A stretch of 64,000 nt of DNA from Flavobacterium gyeonganense. GTDB taxonomy: Bacteria > Bacteroidota > Bacteroidia > Flavobacteriales > Flavobacteriaceae. Numbering within the stretch: the stretch's first letter is position 1; each line of letters opens with the position of its first letter. The stretch is taken from assembly GCF_029625295.1 (NCBI RefSeq), contig NZ_CP121112.1, positions 4,402,001 to 4,466,000 of the forward strand, read 5' to 3'. Below, piece by piece: positions 49,401 to 58,050 of this stretch. The notes under the pieces are model-generated. The model saw only the letters and a list, made by a program, of their open reading frames with translations. It was not told the origin of the DNA and did not search any database. The position numbers and the translations under genes were made by a program.

Positions 49401-49747
49401 ATGATGGTAGTTTGTATACCAACAACTACAATCCGTTTGTGAATCCTTATTGGACAATTGATAATCCAACGAATGACTGGGCGCGACTTGATGCCAGAGG
49501 ACCTGCTGGAGCCGGAACAGCAAAATTATACGATCGTAGTTTTATTCGTTTAGATAATATTTCGCTGGCTTATACACTTCCTAAAGATCTTTTGGACCGC
49601 CTGCATGTTAGAAACTTCAAGATTTATGCTTCGTGTCAGAACGTAGCTACATGGTCTGCTTCCCGCGAATGGAAATACTACGGAGATCCGGAAACAGGCG
49701 GACTGGCTACACGAATGTTTAATTTAGGTTTTAACGTTTCACTTTAA
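46415..49747 (+). CDS. SusC/RagA family TonB-dependent receptor (PUL 2)
   Basis: An intact 1110-residue SusC. A signal segment (LKKKLTIFCVLVSLTQVHA, about 20-40) leads into a carboxypeptidase-regulatory-like domain (about 60-130, GQVKDQTGLPLPGATVSIKG). The plug follows (EEVVVVGYGKMKKKDLTGAI, ILKDASATAIFGSKAAAGVIVITTKKG) and then the barrel, ending MFNLGFNVSL. There is no STN domain, as expected when control is by an HTCS. The SusD partner begins 13 bases downstream. It carries oligosaccharides produced at the surface into the periplasm. Confidence 0.95.
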   Translation: MTNFIRKIKAPDCVSGFDLKKKLTIFCVLVSLTQVHAYSGISGKEKLLEKLQQQNTINGQVKDQTGLPLPGATVSIKGTKIGTTTDFDGKFSLAGDQNSVLVVSFVGYVTQEISVKDKSNIIVQLKENAASLEEVVVVGYGKMKKKDLTGAIVQVKPEALANQNPQTVQDLLRGVPGLKVGYSADAKGGGSLQVRGQTSVYNPDGAGHNSPLIILDGMQFYGELSEINPDDVGQIDILKDASATAIFGSKAAAGVIVITTKKGKKGKPVINVTTNTTIVNKSAYRDVYSPEGYIKYRQDWETAKTYGQNTATGNYEAWITGTAAGKPGYYTSPDQLNQYGITQAQWLAYQPVGQTQGKSPNEVWGLRLGITDPTLLKNFTEGKTHNWYDSTFRTGINHDHNLSVSGASDNVNYYMSLGYLTSEGAIQGNDYEAVRANMKVDAKITSWLEFGANVNFQDRTDGDIAVGTGTNYWDANMLRNSPFSNFRDANGDYERQPMGQTIGGYNYYYDRQFIELEKGYTVLNTIFNTKVTLPLGITYSFNVAPRYQFFYNRYFQSSGHKGWNPSTIGADRENGKNFTWNLNNTLTWDYTFAEKHHIIATFVQEAEELKTWSDRIDANNILPSDALGFHNIANATLANSSFTSNDTHQTADALMARFFYSFDDRYMVTGTIRRDGYSAFGSKDPYGVFPSVAVGWNFKKENWFNWAPMSTGKLRLSWGKNGNRTLSDPYIALANLASGTGATMGYIDASGNIVDIKYLGIDRMANPNLQWEKTEATNIGLDLGFLNDRITGTVDVYRMITHDMIMNRRLADFTGFGGIATNLGEVENKGIEISLNTINIKNPNFEWTTTVAFSYNKNSINALYGNMEDVKDANGNVIGTKEADDKANKWFIGKPISQIWDYKVTGIWQKEEFEEAAKYGQRPGDPKVENSYTADDVNGKPTYNEKDKQFLGQTDPPVNWSLRNEFRVFKNWNLAINMYSYMGHKSLDGRYMNTYNDGSLYTNNYNPFVNPYWTIDNPTNDWARLDARGPAGAGTAKLYDRSFIRLDNISLAYTLPKDLLDRLHVRNFKIYASCQNVATWSASREWKYYGDPETGGLATRMFNLGFNVSL

Positions 49748-49760
49748 TAATTATTCAACA

Positions 49761-51740
49761 ATGAAAAAATATATAAAAAATAGCATCTCAACATTTTTGC
49801 CTTTAGTAGCCGCTGCTCTTTTGGTTTCATGTTCAGAGGACTTTCTGGAGCCAGACCCACTATCGTTTTACGAACCGGAAACTACGTTTAGTACAGAATC
49901 CGGCTTGCAGGCAGTTTTGGCAAGTGCCGATAAGGGGTTGCGTAATAATTATATTCATTATAAAAGTGCCGGAAATAGTGTGCCTATTGGTACAGAATAT
50001 GTTTTCTCTGATATGGCAAAGTATGGAAAGACAGATAATAGCAGTACAATTTCTGATTTTGCAAATACTATAGTGCCTACCGGAAGTTTTAAAACAGATA
50101 CAAATGATGATTTTTACCTCGGATTTTATTGGAGTGAGGCTTATACTGGTATTAAACATGCCAATACTATATTGACCTACATTGATAAGGTAACAAGTTT
50201 ATCTCAGGAAGTTAAAAATAAATATATCGGTCAGGCCTATTTTCACAGAGCATACCGCTATTTAAATCTGGTATATCAGTTTGGAGATGTCCCGTTGATT
50301 ACTAAAATTCTGGAGGTTCCAAAACAGACTTACTATTCTACTAAAAAAGAAGCTATCATCGAAATGATTACAGCCGATATGGAAAAAGCTGTAGAGTGGG
50401 TTCCGGAGCAGTCAAAACTTCCTTATTTAGGTGTAGTGAATAAAGGCGCATGCCGTCAGCTGCTCATCAAATGTTATCTGGCATCCGGAAGGTTTGCAGA
50501 AGCCGAAGCTCAGGCCAATATTCTGATTAATCAGTCTGGTTATTCTTTGATGCAAAGTAATTTTGGAACGTTTGATCCGGGAGGGAATTCACAAACCTGG
50601 GCCATTACAAGAAATGTTATATGGGATTTACACCGACCTGAAAATAAGATAATTGCTACCAATAAAGAAGCCATCATGGTCATGCCAAACGGAGGAGTAC
50701 AGTCATTTTTGTCATTTGCTTCTATGAGAATTTTTGGTCCAAACTGGAATTCAGGTACGCTAACCACACCAGATGGTAAACAAGCAGCTGGACGTTTTGC
50801 TTCAAATAATTCTAATTATCAGGCAAAATATGATTATGCAAGAGCATTAGGACGTGGTATCTCTACGATTAGTGCTTCCTATTATTCGCAACATCCTATG
50901 TGGGTCGTAAACGGTATTGAAGATAAGCAGGATCTTAGACACAATAATACTGTTGGTAACTGGGTCAATATGGAGGATCTTAAATACAGTGACAAGACTT
51001 CTGCCTACTACCAGCAAAATTTCAGAATGAAACATAATGGAGTTTTATTATCAAAAGATACTCTTCGTGAATGGTTTGATTTTCCGTTGTATAAAATCTA
51101 TCTGCATGATGTTGTTAATGAAACGAATCCAAATGCAACCGATTTTCAGGGCGCCAGTACGGGAAGTAAGGCACATTGGTACTTATATCGATTGGCAGAA
51201 ACGTATTTATTAAGAGCAGAAGCACGTTTTTATCAAGGCAATGTTGGTGGAGCAGCTCAGGATGTAAATGTTATAAGGGCAAGGGCAGGAGCTTCTCAGA
51301 TGTACACACAGGTTACAATTGGAGATATCTGTGCAGAAAGAGGAAGGGAACTTTATCTGGAAGAGTGGAGAAATGTAGAACTAAAACGTATTTCGCATTG
51401 TCTCGCTTTAAGTGGAAAACCTGACGAATGGGGTCAGACATACAATATAGCCAACTGGGATAAACAGTCAGGGACTGATGCATCCGGAGGCAGCTACTGG
51501 TATCAGCGTATTGTACATTATACGCTTTATAACAAATATCCAAGCGGAATTGTGGTACCAAATGGCACTAAATTTTATACCATGGATAAGCGTAATAATT
51601 ACTGGCCAATTCCAAACAATGCTATAACGGCAAATACTAACGGCAAATTAAGTCAGAACTTCGGTTATGACGGTTACGATCCTAACGTAAAAGTCTGGGA
51701 TAAATGGCAGGATGCTGTCGCAGATGAAAGCCAGCTTTAG
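49761..51740 (+). CDS. RagB/SusD family surface glycan-binding lipoprotein (PUL 2)
   Basis: A 659-residue SusD-like lipoprotein, longer than most (about 500-550). Lipobox LVSC (cysteine about residue 24) is followed by SEDFLEPDPLSFYEPETTF. Hallmarks are GQAYFHRAYRYLNLVYQFGDVPLITKI and, near the C-terminus, YRLAETYLLRAEARFYQGN and RGRELYLEEWRNVELKR. The extra length lies in the central ligand-facing region. It follows SusC2 directly and precedes a hairpin and the GH128-like gene. Confidence 0.94.
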   Translation: MKKYIKNSISTFLPLVAAALLVSCSEDFLEPDPLSFYEPETTFSTESGLQAVLASADKGLRNNYIHYKSAGNSVPIGTEYVFSDMAKYGKTDNSSTISDFANTIVPTGSFKTDTNDDFYLGFYWSEAYTGIKHANTILTYIDKVTSLSQEVKNKYIGQAYFHRAYRYLNLVYQFGDVPLITKILEVPKQTYYSTKKEAIIEMITADMEKAVEWVPEQSKLPYLGVVNKGACRQLLIKCYLASGRFAEAEAQANILINQSGYSLMQSNFGTFDPGGNSQTWAITRNVIWDLHRPENKIIATNKEAIMVMPNGGVQSFLSFASMRIFGPNWNSGTLTTPDGKQAAGRFASNNSNYQAKYDYARALGRGISTISASYYSQHPMWVVNGIEDKQDLRHNNTVGNWVNMEDLKYSDKTSAYYQQNFRMKHNGVLLSKDTLREWFDFPLYKIYLHDVVNETNPNATDFQGASTGSKAHWYLYRLAETYLLRAEARFYQGNVGGAAQDVNVIRARAGASQMYTQVTIGDICAERGRELYLEEWRNVELKRISHCLALSGKPDEWGQTYNIANWDKQSGTDASGGSYWYQRIVHYTLYNKYPSGIVVPNGTKFYTMDKRNNYWPIPNNAITANTNGKLSQNFGYDGYDPNVKVWDKWQDAVADESQL

Positions 51741-52076
51741 CATTTACTTACGGTTAATATCCAATTATTTTTACGTTCTAAATTTCAATTATTCATATAC
51801 AAAAGTAGTTCAGCGGTTCAAAATCAGTTAACGATTTTGGACTGCTGTTTACTAATTATTGAAATAAATTAATTATAAAATAACTAATGTTTTAGATTAA
51901 ATAAAACTATTTAAATTACTGTTATACAGTTTTTAAAACTATATTTAAAACTAACTATAGATTTTCTTTATAATTCACATTTGACTCTAAATCCAATTCA
52001 TAGTTGCTATGTTTAATTCGGCAGGCAACTAGGAAAAGTATAGAATATATTAAACCAATTTAAAACAAGACTTAAT
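51741..52076. other. Intergenic region after SusD2, 336 bases
   Basis: AT-rich leader between SusD2 and the GH128-like gene. It contains one long imperfect hairpin (51804-51853). No open frame or clear promoter was recognised. Confidence 0.65.
51804..51853 (+). terminator. Long hairpin between SusD2 and the GH128-like gene
   Basis: GTTCAAAATC pairs with GATTTTGGAC around loop AGTTAAC, extended outward by CAGC/GCTG and AGTA/TACT with small bulges. There is no strong T-run, so it may attenuate transcription or stabilise the SusCD message rather than terminate fully. Confidence 0.5.
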
Positions 52077-55000
52077 ATGAAAAAATTATACACTTTTATA
52101 GTATTCGGGGTTTCGGTCTTTCTGTTCCGGATACAGGCTCAGGCACCAGGTCTTCCTGTTAAAGTAAATTTGGCTACGACACTCAGCGGTTTAAAAACAT
52201 TTAGTAATGGTACTGCTCCGGATGTACTCTCTTTCCCGTTATCGAATCAGACAGAGTTTACGCTGGAAGTAAAGGCTAAAGTAAATTCAGCTCAGGGCAG
52301 AGGACTTGATGTCGAAGTTAAAAACACAACAGGTCTTGGTTTCAGGACTTCTTTAGACAAAACTTCGTTTAATTATAATACCATTTTATCATCAATAGAA
52401 AATTTAAGTAATTCCGCCGATAATGCTCAGGAACAAACTTATAGATATGCGGTCAAAGATGGTTTTGTCAATATTTATCAGGAGGGACATTACCTGACTT
52501 CTAAAGTACTTGATTTTGTAAATGACAACTCCGCAGTTCCAACTGTATATGGTTCTGATAACCTTTTGGGAAGATGGGCCGGAGTTGCAGGCAATAATTC
52601 GGCAAAACCAAATGATTACGGCTGGGCGAATACCTCAGCAAGTCTTCCGTGGAATACGGCTAATTCAACCAGCGGTGTACGATATCTGGATGTGACTTCC
52701 GGGCATACATTCGAGTCTGATAATACGGCTTACAATGGTAGGATTATGTATATCCGCTGGGATAATAGTGCGTATTCTACTTCAACCTATAGTTATCCTG
52801 TAAAACTGGAAAAAGACCTGAAATACGAATTTTCGTGGATTTATGAATATGTATCTAATTCGGCTCCCGGAACTCCAATTAATGTAGCCATTTCAGCAAC
52901 GGCAAATGGAACCGGAGTTATAGCTTCTAAAAGCTTTGTAACGGGAAATGCTACTAAATTACGAAAAGGCGATTTTTCTTTTATTGCAACAGCTGATGGT
53001 ACATTTTACATCACGATTACAGCCGGATCAGGACTTATGGCAATTGGGGATTTAAAATTAAAATCTTCGAATTTAATCAATAACTGGGATGGTTTTGCTA
53101 GTGATAATGCTGGAACGCCTGCTACTTATGGCTGGACGAATTCATTAGGTTCGACTGTTTTCAATACCGCAAATGCTGTCAGTGGCGTACGTTATATGGA
53201 TGTAACTTCGGGTCATGCTTTAGAGTCGGATAATACTAATTACGCAGGAAGGTTATTGTATATCCGTTGGGATGGCGCTCAGGAAAATTCAGTTTATTCT
53301 TTTCCGGTACAGCTAGAAGCTGCTAAGGATTATCAGTTTTCATGGCTGTATGAATACATTTCAAATTTAGCTCCCGGTTCTCAAATGAGTGTATCTGTTT
53401 CTACATCAGCGAATGGTGGCGGGACGGTTATTTCATCAAAAAGCTTTACAACAGGTGCTGTTAATAAACTAAGAAAAGGAGATCTATCTTTTCAGTCACA
53501 AAACGCCGGAACGTATTATATCAATATTACTGGTGATAAGGCACTTTTTGGTATAGCCGATTTAAAAATTCAGACCCTGCAAATGGCTAATATCGTAATT
53601 GGAAAAAATTATGCTGCAGGTGCCGTTGATATGGTTGTGAGTTCGGTAACTTTTGAAAATACAGCCTATGCTCCTGAAAAAGTGATCAGTCCTTCTGCTG
53701 TAACTTCCGAAATTACGAGTAGCCTTAATGTTGGTGCTTATGCAAAATCGAGTGTAGTTTTAAACGGATCGGCTTCTTTATATTTAAAAAATGCCTATAA
53801 CCCTTTAATTAATACCACTGTCAATTTAAATTCGGCAAGCGCCCGCTTGTATTTTGAAAATAAAAAACCGAGCGAGGTTATTAGTTCTTATTTGCAGTAT
53901 ATTTCTTTAAATGGTGTTCCTGCGGGTAACGATACGAATGTTCAGGTGACCAATTATGGAAGCGGAGCCGTGGTAGCCCCTTATTCGGTAAACGAAATGC
54001 CTTTGGAAGTTTTTACAGCAGAGAATTTTGGAGGAACTTCCCAGCTATATGCAGCCGTTATACCTCATGATAATTTAAGTTCATTTGATAATGCTATTAA
54101 ATCATTCAAATTGAAAAAAGGCTATATGGCCACTTTTGCTTCAAATGCTGATGGAAGCGGATACAGCAGGGTTTATATTGCAGAAAATCAGGATCTGGAA
54201 ATAGCGCTTTTGCCTGTGAATTTAAACGGAACGATTTCGTTTATCAGAACAATGAAGTGGCATGAAGTCAACAAAAAAGGACTGGCAGGCGGAAGTACAG
54301 AGGCGATGGATGCAACGAATATTACCTGGTACTACAACTGGAATACCGGAATGAGTTCTACACCCAATATTGAATATGTACCCATAAGACAAACCAATTA
54401 CTGGCCGTCATTTACTCCTGCATACACAAAAGAAGGTTATACGCATCTTTTAGGGTTTAATGAGCCGGATCGTCCTGATCAGGCGAATATGACAGTTGAA
54501 GCAGCGATAGCTTCCTGGCCGGCGTTAATGAAATCAGGTTTAAGATTAGGCTCTCCTGCTACATCTGACCCTTTTAATCCGTGGATGGGGAATTTTATGA
54601 CACAGGCTGAAGCTAATAATTACCGAATTGACTATGTAGCAATTCACTGTTACTGGTACAAAACTGCTGCTCAGTGGAAAAGTGATCTGCAAAATATCTA
54701 TGACCGATACAAAAGACCGCTTTGGATTACGGAATGGAACATAGGTGCAAACTGGACAGGCAATAATTTTCCTGACGGACCAACTTTATTAACGGATGCA
54801 AATGCAATCAAACATAAAAATGACCTTGCAGCAATATTAAACGTATTAGAAACTACTGATTATGTAGAGCGTTACTCTATTTACAATTGGGTACAGGATG
54901 CAAGGGCAATGTATGTTACGATAGATGATGCTTTTAAAACAAGAAACCCAAACTGGCAAAATTATGTATGGCTTCAAACAGCACCAGTAATTTCAAGTAC

Positions 55001-56609
55001 TGCTACAAGTTATGTAGTTTTAACTCCTGCTGGTCAGTATTATGCGAGTAATGCTTCTGCAAAAGCCTTTAGTTCGAATAGAGAGTATATTTCAACATGG
55101 AAAACAAAAGTTGAAACACTGAGTTATCAGCTGTCTTCAGATTATCAAAATATTACCATAAACTGGACAGGTACCAATAATGATTTGGTAAGCAAATATA
55201 TTCTGGAAAGAAAATTAACAGGCGAAAATGATTTTTCGGTTTTCTATGAATCAACTGATTATAAAGTTATCAAACAGACAGATCAGGTTCATTCAAGAGC
55301 AGAATACCGAATCAAAGTTGTGGGTAAAGACAATGTAGAATCGGCATATTCCCCTATTTTGGTGTTCGAACAGGCCCCAATTCCTGCTACACCATCAAAT
55401 ATTGAAGGGAAAGCATTATCGAAATCGATAATCAATTTAAAATGGTTAGCGGTTGCAGGAGCAGAATCCTATACGATTAAAAGATCGGAAACCCTGAACG
55501 GCACGTACGCAGATGTAGCTGTATATCTAAAAGAAACGACTTTCGATGATATCAATTTACAGGAAAATAAAGATTATTTTTATAAAATAGCATCGGTAAA
55601 TAATGGAGGTGAAAGCCCATATTCTACACCTTTAAATGTTAAAACAATGGCATTTGCCATTCCGTTAGCTGTTAATAATGCAAGTTTAGCCTATGGAGAT
55701 GCAAAAGTAAATCTTACCTGGGATTTTATGTATGATGTTGATTTTTATGTAAAAAGAGCTGTTTCGCCATCAGGACCTTTTACAACTATTGGAACTGTTA
55801 CGACGAATGCCTACAGTGATGTATCAGTTTCAAACGGAACGCCTTACTATTATAAAATTGCTGCTTTTAATACTTTAGGCGAAGGCCCTGAATCAAATCT
55901 TCTTACCGCAACCCCGGCTCAGGGACAAAAGATTACGGGAAATATAATTGGACATTCAGGATCGTATCAAAGTAATGGTGCTACAATTGAAAAGGCTTTT
56001 GATGAAGATCTGACAACTTATGTTGACGGTCCAACTGCTGCAGGCTATTTAGGTTACGATTTTGGAGCAAACACTAAAGCTACTCTGACGGATATCAGGT
56101 ATGTTCCCCGAAATGGTTTTGGAAATCGTATGACCGGAAGTGAAATTCGCGGCTCAAACAGTGAAGATTACCTTAACTCTTATGAAGTTTTACATATAAT
56201 AACTGGCACACCGGCTAATGATATTTTTACTCAGGATTCAGGTTTAGCAACGCAAAAATACAGATACATTTATTGGTATACATCAACGGGTAACGGAAAC
56301 ATTGCTGAACTTGAGTTTTACGGAAGCATCAATACAACTTTAGCTATAGGCAAACTTCAGACAGAATTTTCAGGGAATATAAAAGCATTTCCAAATCCAA
56401 CATCCGGACAGTTTGATATTGATTTTCCTATTAGTGTAACATCTCAGCATATTGCAATTTATACCGTTGATGGTAAATTGATTTCGCAATCGGATTACGT
56501 TGTTGAAAATGGTAAAATTCATCTGAATCTGGAACATAACAGTGCAGGAGTATATTTTATAAAGCTTAATTCTTACCCTGACAAAACAATACGAATTGTC
56601 AAAAAATAA
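52077..56609 (+). CDS. Large multidomain GH128-like glycoside hydrolase with T9SS sorting domain
   Basis: A 1510-residue secreted protein. Signal peptide (MKKLYTFIVFGVSVFLFRIQAQ); a tandem duplication of a roughly 170-residue beta-rich module (about 162-331 and 332-502, each with SGVRYLDVTSGH or SGVRYMDVTSGH and KLRKGD); an intermediate beta region; then a glycosyl hydrolase catalytic core of the GH128 type (about 740-1000) with acid/base Glu796 in LGFNEPD and nucleophile Glu886 in WITEWNIGAN. After it come fibronectin type III modules (about 1015-1280), a discoidin-like module (about 1285-1425, GNIAELEFYGS) and a type A T9SS domain from about 1435 (AFPNPTSGQFDI) ending TIRIVKK. Characterised GH128 enzymes cut beta-1,3-glucan; the linkage here is not known. 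Export through the type IX system places it outside or on the cell surface. Confidence 0.85.
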   Translation: MKKLYTFIVFGVSVFLFRIQAQAPGLPVKVNLATTLSGLKTFSNGTAPDVLSFPLSNQTEFTLEVKAKVNSAQGRGLDVEVKNTTGLGFRTSLDKTSFNYNTILSSIENLSNSADNAQEQTYRYAVKDGFVNIYQEGHYLTSKVLDFVNDNSAVPTVYGSDNLLGRWAGVAGNNSAKPNDYGWANTSASLPWNTANSTSGVRYLDVTSGHTFESDNTAYNGRIMYIRWDNSAYSTSTYSYPVKLEKDLKYEFSWIYEYVSNSAPGTPINVAISATANGTGVIASKSFVTGNATKLRKGDFSFIATADGTFYITITAGSGLMAIGDLKLKSSNLINNWDGFASDNAGTPATYGWTNSLGSTVFNTANAVSGVRYMDVTSGHALESDNTNYAGRLLYIRWDGAQENSVYSFPVQLEAAKDYQFSWLYEYISNLAPGSQMSVSVSTSANGGGTVISSKSFTTGAVNKLRKGDLSFQSQNAGTYYINITGDKALFGIADLKIQTLQMANIVIGKNYAAGAVDMVVSSVTFENTAYAPEKVISPSAVTSEITSSLNVGAYAKSSVVLNGSASLYLKNAYNPLINTTVNLNSASARLYFENKKPSEVISSYLQYISLNGVPAGNDTNVQVTNYGSGAVVAPYSVNEMPLEVFTAENFGGTSQLYAAVIPHDNLSSFDNAIKSFKLKKGYMATFASNADGSGYSRVYIAENQDLEIALLPVNLNGTISFIRTMKWHEVNKKGLAGGSTEAMDATNITWYYNWNTGMSSTPNIEYVPIRQTNYWPSFTPAYTKEGYTHLLGFNEPDRPDQANMTVEAAIASWPALMKSGLRLGSPATSDPFNPWMGNFMTQAEANNYRIDYVAIHCYWYKTAAQWKSDLQNIYDRYKRPLWITEWNIGANWTGNNFPDGPTLLTDANAIKHKNDLAAILNVLETTDYVERYSIYNWVQDARAMYVTIDDAFKTRNPNWQNYVWLQTAPVISSTATSYVVLTPAGQYYASNASAKAFSSNREYISTWKTKVETLSYQLSSDYQNITINWTGTNNDLVSKYILERKLTGENDFSVFYESTDYKVIKQTDQVHSRAEYRIKVVGKDNVESAYSPILVFEQAPIPATPSNIEGKALSKSIINLKWLAVAGAESYTIKRSETLNGTYADVAVYLKETTFDDINLQENKDYFYKIASVNNGGESPYSTPLNVKTMAFAIPLAVNNASLAYGDAKVNLTWDFMYDVDFYVKRAVSPSGPFTTIGTVTTNAYSDVSVSNGTPYYYKIAAFNTLGEGPESNLLTATPAQGQKITGNIIGHSGSYQSNGATIEKAFDEDLTTYVDGPTAAGYLGYDFGANTKATLTDIRYVPRNGFGNRMTGSEIRGSNSEDYLNSYEVLHIITGTPANDIFTQDSGLATQKYRYIYWYTSTGNGNIAELEFYGSINTTLAIGKLQTEFSGNIKAFPNPTSGQFDIDFPISVTSQHIAIYTVDGKLISQSDYVVENGKIHLNLEHNSAGVYFIKLNSYPDKTIRIVKK
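52560..53069 (+). repeat. First copy of an in-gene duplicated beta module
   Basis: Encodes the first of two related modules in the GH128-like protein. Shared blocks in order: GW(A/T)N, WNTANS/FNTANA, SGVRY(L/M)DVTSGH, ESDNT, Y(I)RWD, FSW(I/L)YEY, APG, KSF(V/T)TG, KLRKGD and DLK(L/I). The level of divergence suggests an old duplication. Confidence 0.75.
53070..53580 (+). repeat. Second copy of the in-gene duplicated beta module
   Basis: Encodes the second module, starting NLINNWDGFASDN and ending GIADLKIQ, aligned with the first copy along its whole length. A carbohydrate-binding role is inferred from its position before a catalytic domain. Confidence 0.75.
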
Positions 56610-56662
56610 GAATTAAGCAGGTAAAAAATAAGTTAGTTTGGTTTTATAAGTGTTTTTGTGAT

Positions 56663-56692
56663 AATGGGGGATTTTGATCGATTCCCCATTTT
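56663..56692 (+). terminator. Terminator after the GH128-like gene
   Basis: AATGGGG pairs with CCCCATT around a loop of about 14 bases, then a short T-rich tail. It lies 54 bases after the stop, so the GH43 gene may have its own promoter. Confidence 0.65.
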
Positions 56693-56841
56693 CTTAAAAA
56701 ACGATGATACATGCCGAATTTTAAATAGATAATAAGATGAAATTTAAAACGAATCATTTTTTACTGCATGCTTATATTTAGTTTCATTAAAAACACATAA
56801 GAAGAATAGATTATATTAAGGTTTATCAAAAAACAATTAAA

Positions 56842-57969
56842 ATGAAATTAAAATTTTCGATAATTATAAGTTTTATTTGTTCTTTAATTTTCGGACAAAA
56901 CAATTCTTTTGGGCCAGGGAAATTTTGGAAAGATACTGAAGGTGTACATATTAATGCTCATGGAGGAGGTGTTATTTTCGTTAATGAAACCTATTATTGG
57001 TACGGCGAATTTAAATCCGAAGGAAAAGAAGGAAATACAGCACTAAAAGGCGTCAGCTGTTATTCGTCAAAAGATTTGTATAATTGGCACAACGAAGGAA
57101 TTGTACTAAAAGTAGAGGAAGATCCTAATTCGGAAATAACAAAAGGATGCATCATGGAGCGTCCAAAAGTCGTTTTTAATAAAAAAACAGGCAAATATGT
57201 GATGTGGTTTCATTTAGAACTCAAAGGAGAGGGGTATGAAGCTGCCAGAGCCGCTGTGGCCATAAGTGATTCTCCAAAAGGACCTTTTAAATATAAAAAA
57301 TCATATCGCCCGAATAAAGGAGTCTGGCCAATCAATTTTAAGGATGAATTTAAATCCCCTTCGACAGATGAACGCAATTTAAAATCCTGGAGTCCGGAAT
57401 GGATTTCCGCTATTGAAAATGGAATGCTGGTGCGCAGGGATTTTAAAAAAGGACAAATGGCAAGGGATATGACAGTATATGTTGATGATAATGACAAAGG
57501 GTATCTGATTCACTCTTCTGAGGAAAATTTGACTCTTCATATTTCTGAATTGACAGACGATTATTTGAATTTTACAAAAAAATGGAGCAGAATGGCGCCT
57601 GCAGGACATAATGAAGCACCGGCAATTTTTAAAAAAGACGGAATTTATTATATGATAACCTCAGGCTGTACGGGCTGGGATCCTAATGAAGCACGTTCTT
57701 TTAAATCCAAATCTATCTGGGGACCTTGGGAAACCTTAGGAAATCCATGCGTCGGCAAAGATGCTGAACTTACTTTTTATTCACAAAGCACTTATATTTT
57801 TCCTGTTCAGGGTAAAAATGATCAGTTTATTTTTATGGCCGACCGCTGGAAACCGGATAATCCTATTGATGGGACATATGTGTGGCTGCCGATTATAATT
57901 GAAAATGAAAAACCAATTCTGAAATGGTCAGATAAATGGACTCTTGAAGATTTTAATCAGAAGAAATAA
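56842..57969 (+). CDS. GH43 family glycoside hydrolase, exo-beta-1,3-galactanase-like subfamily
   Basis: A 375-residue five-bladed propeller enzyme with signal peptide MKLKFSIIISFICSLIFGQ. It starts FWKDTEGVHINAHGGGVIFVNETYYWYGE, the opening typical of GH43 members related to exo-beta-1,3-galactanases (subfamilies 24/34). Candidate catalytic-site residues are Glu in CIMERPKVVFN, Glu in HNEAPAIF and Gln in YSQSTYIFP; in characterised galactanases of this type a Glu acts as acid and a Gln takes the place of the usual Asp base. The assignment by motif is mine and not proven. In PUL 2 it stands beside GH2 and GH78 genes, which fits trimming of a galactan backbone. The next gene begins 81 bases downstream. 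Confidence 0.82.
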   Translation: MKLKFSIIISFICSLIFGQNNSFGPGKFWKDTEGVHINAHGGGVIFVNETYYWYGEFKSEGKEGNTALKGVSCYSSKDLYNWHNEGIVLKVEEDPNSEITKGCIMERPKVVFNKKTGKYVMWFHLELKGEGYEAARAAVAISDSPKGPFKYKKSYRPNKGVWPINFKDEFKSPSTDERNLKSWSPEWISAIENGMLVRRDFKKGQMARDMTVYVDDNDKGYLIHSSEENLTLHISELTDDYLNFTKKWSRMAPAGHNEAPAIFKKDGIYYMITSGCTGWDPNEARSFKSKSIWGPWETLGNPCVGKDAELTFYSQSTYIFPVQGKNDQFIFMADRWKPDNPIDGTYVWLPIIIENEKPILKWSDKWTLEDFNQKK

Positions 57970-58050
57970 GTAAAATTTTACCATAATATTTATATATTTG
58001 AAAAAGTGTTGTTTTTACACTTGTTTTTTGAAATATAAAATAAATATTGA

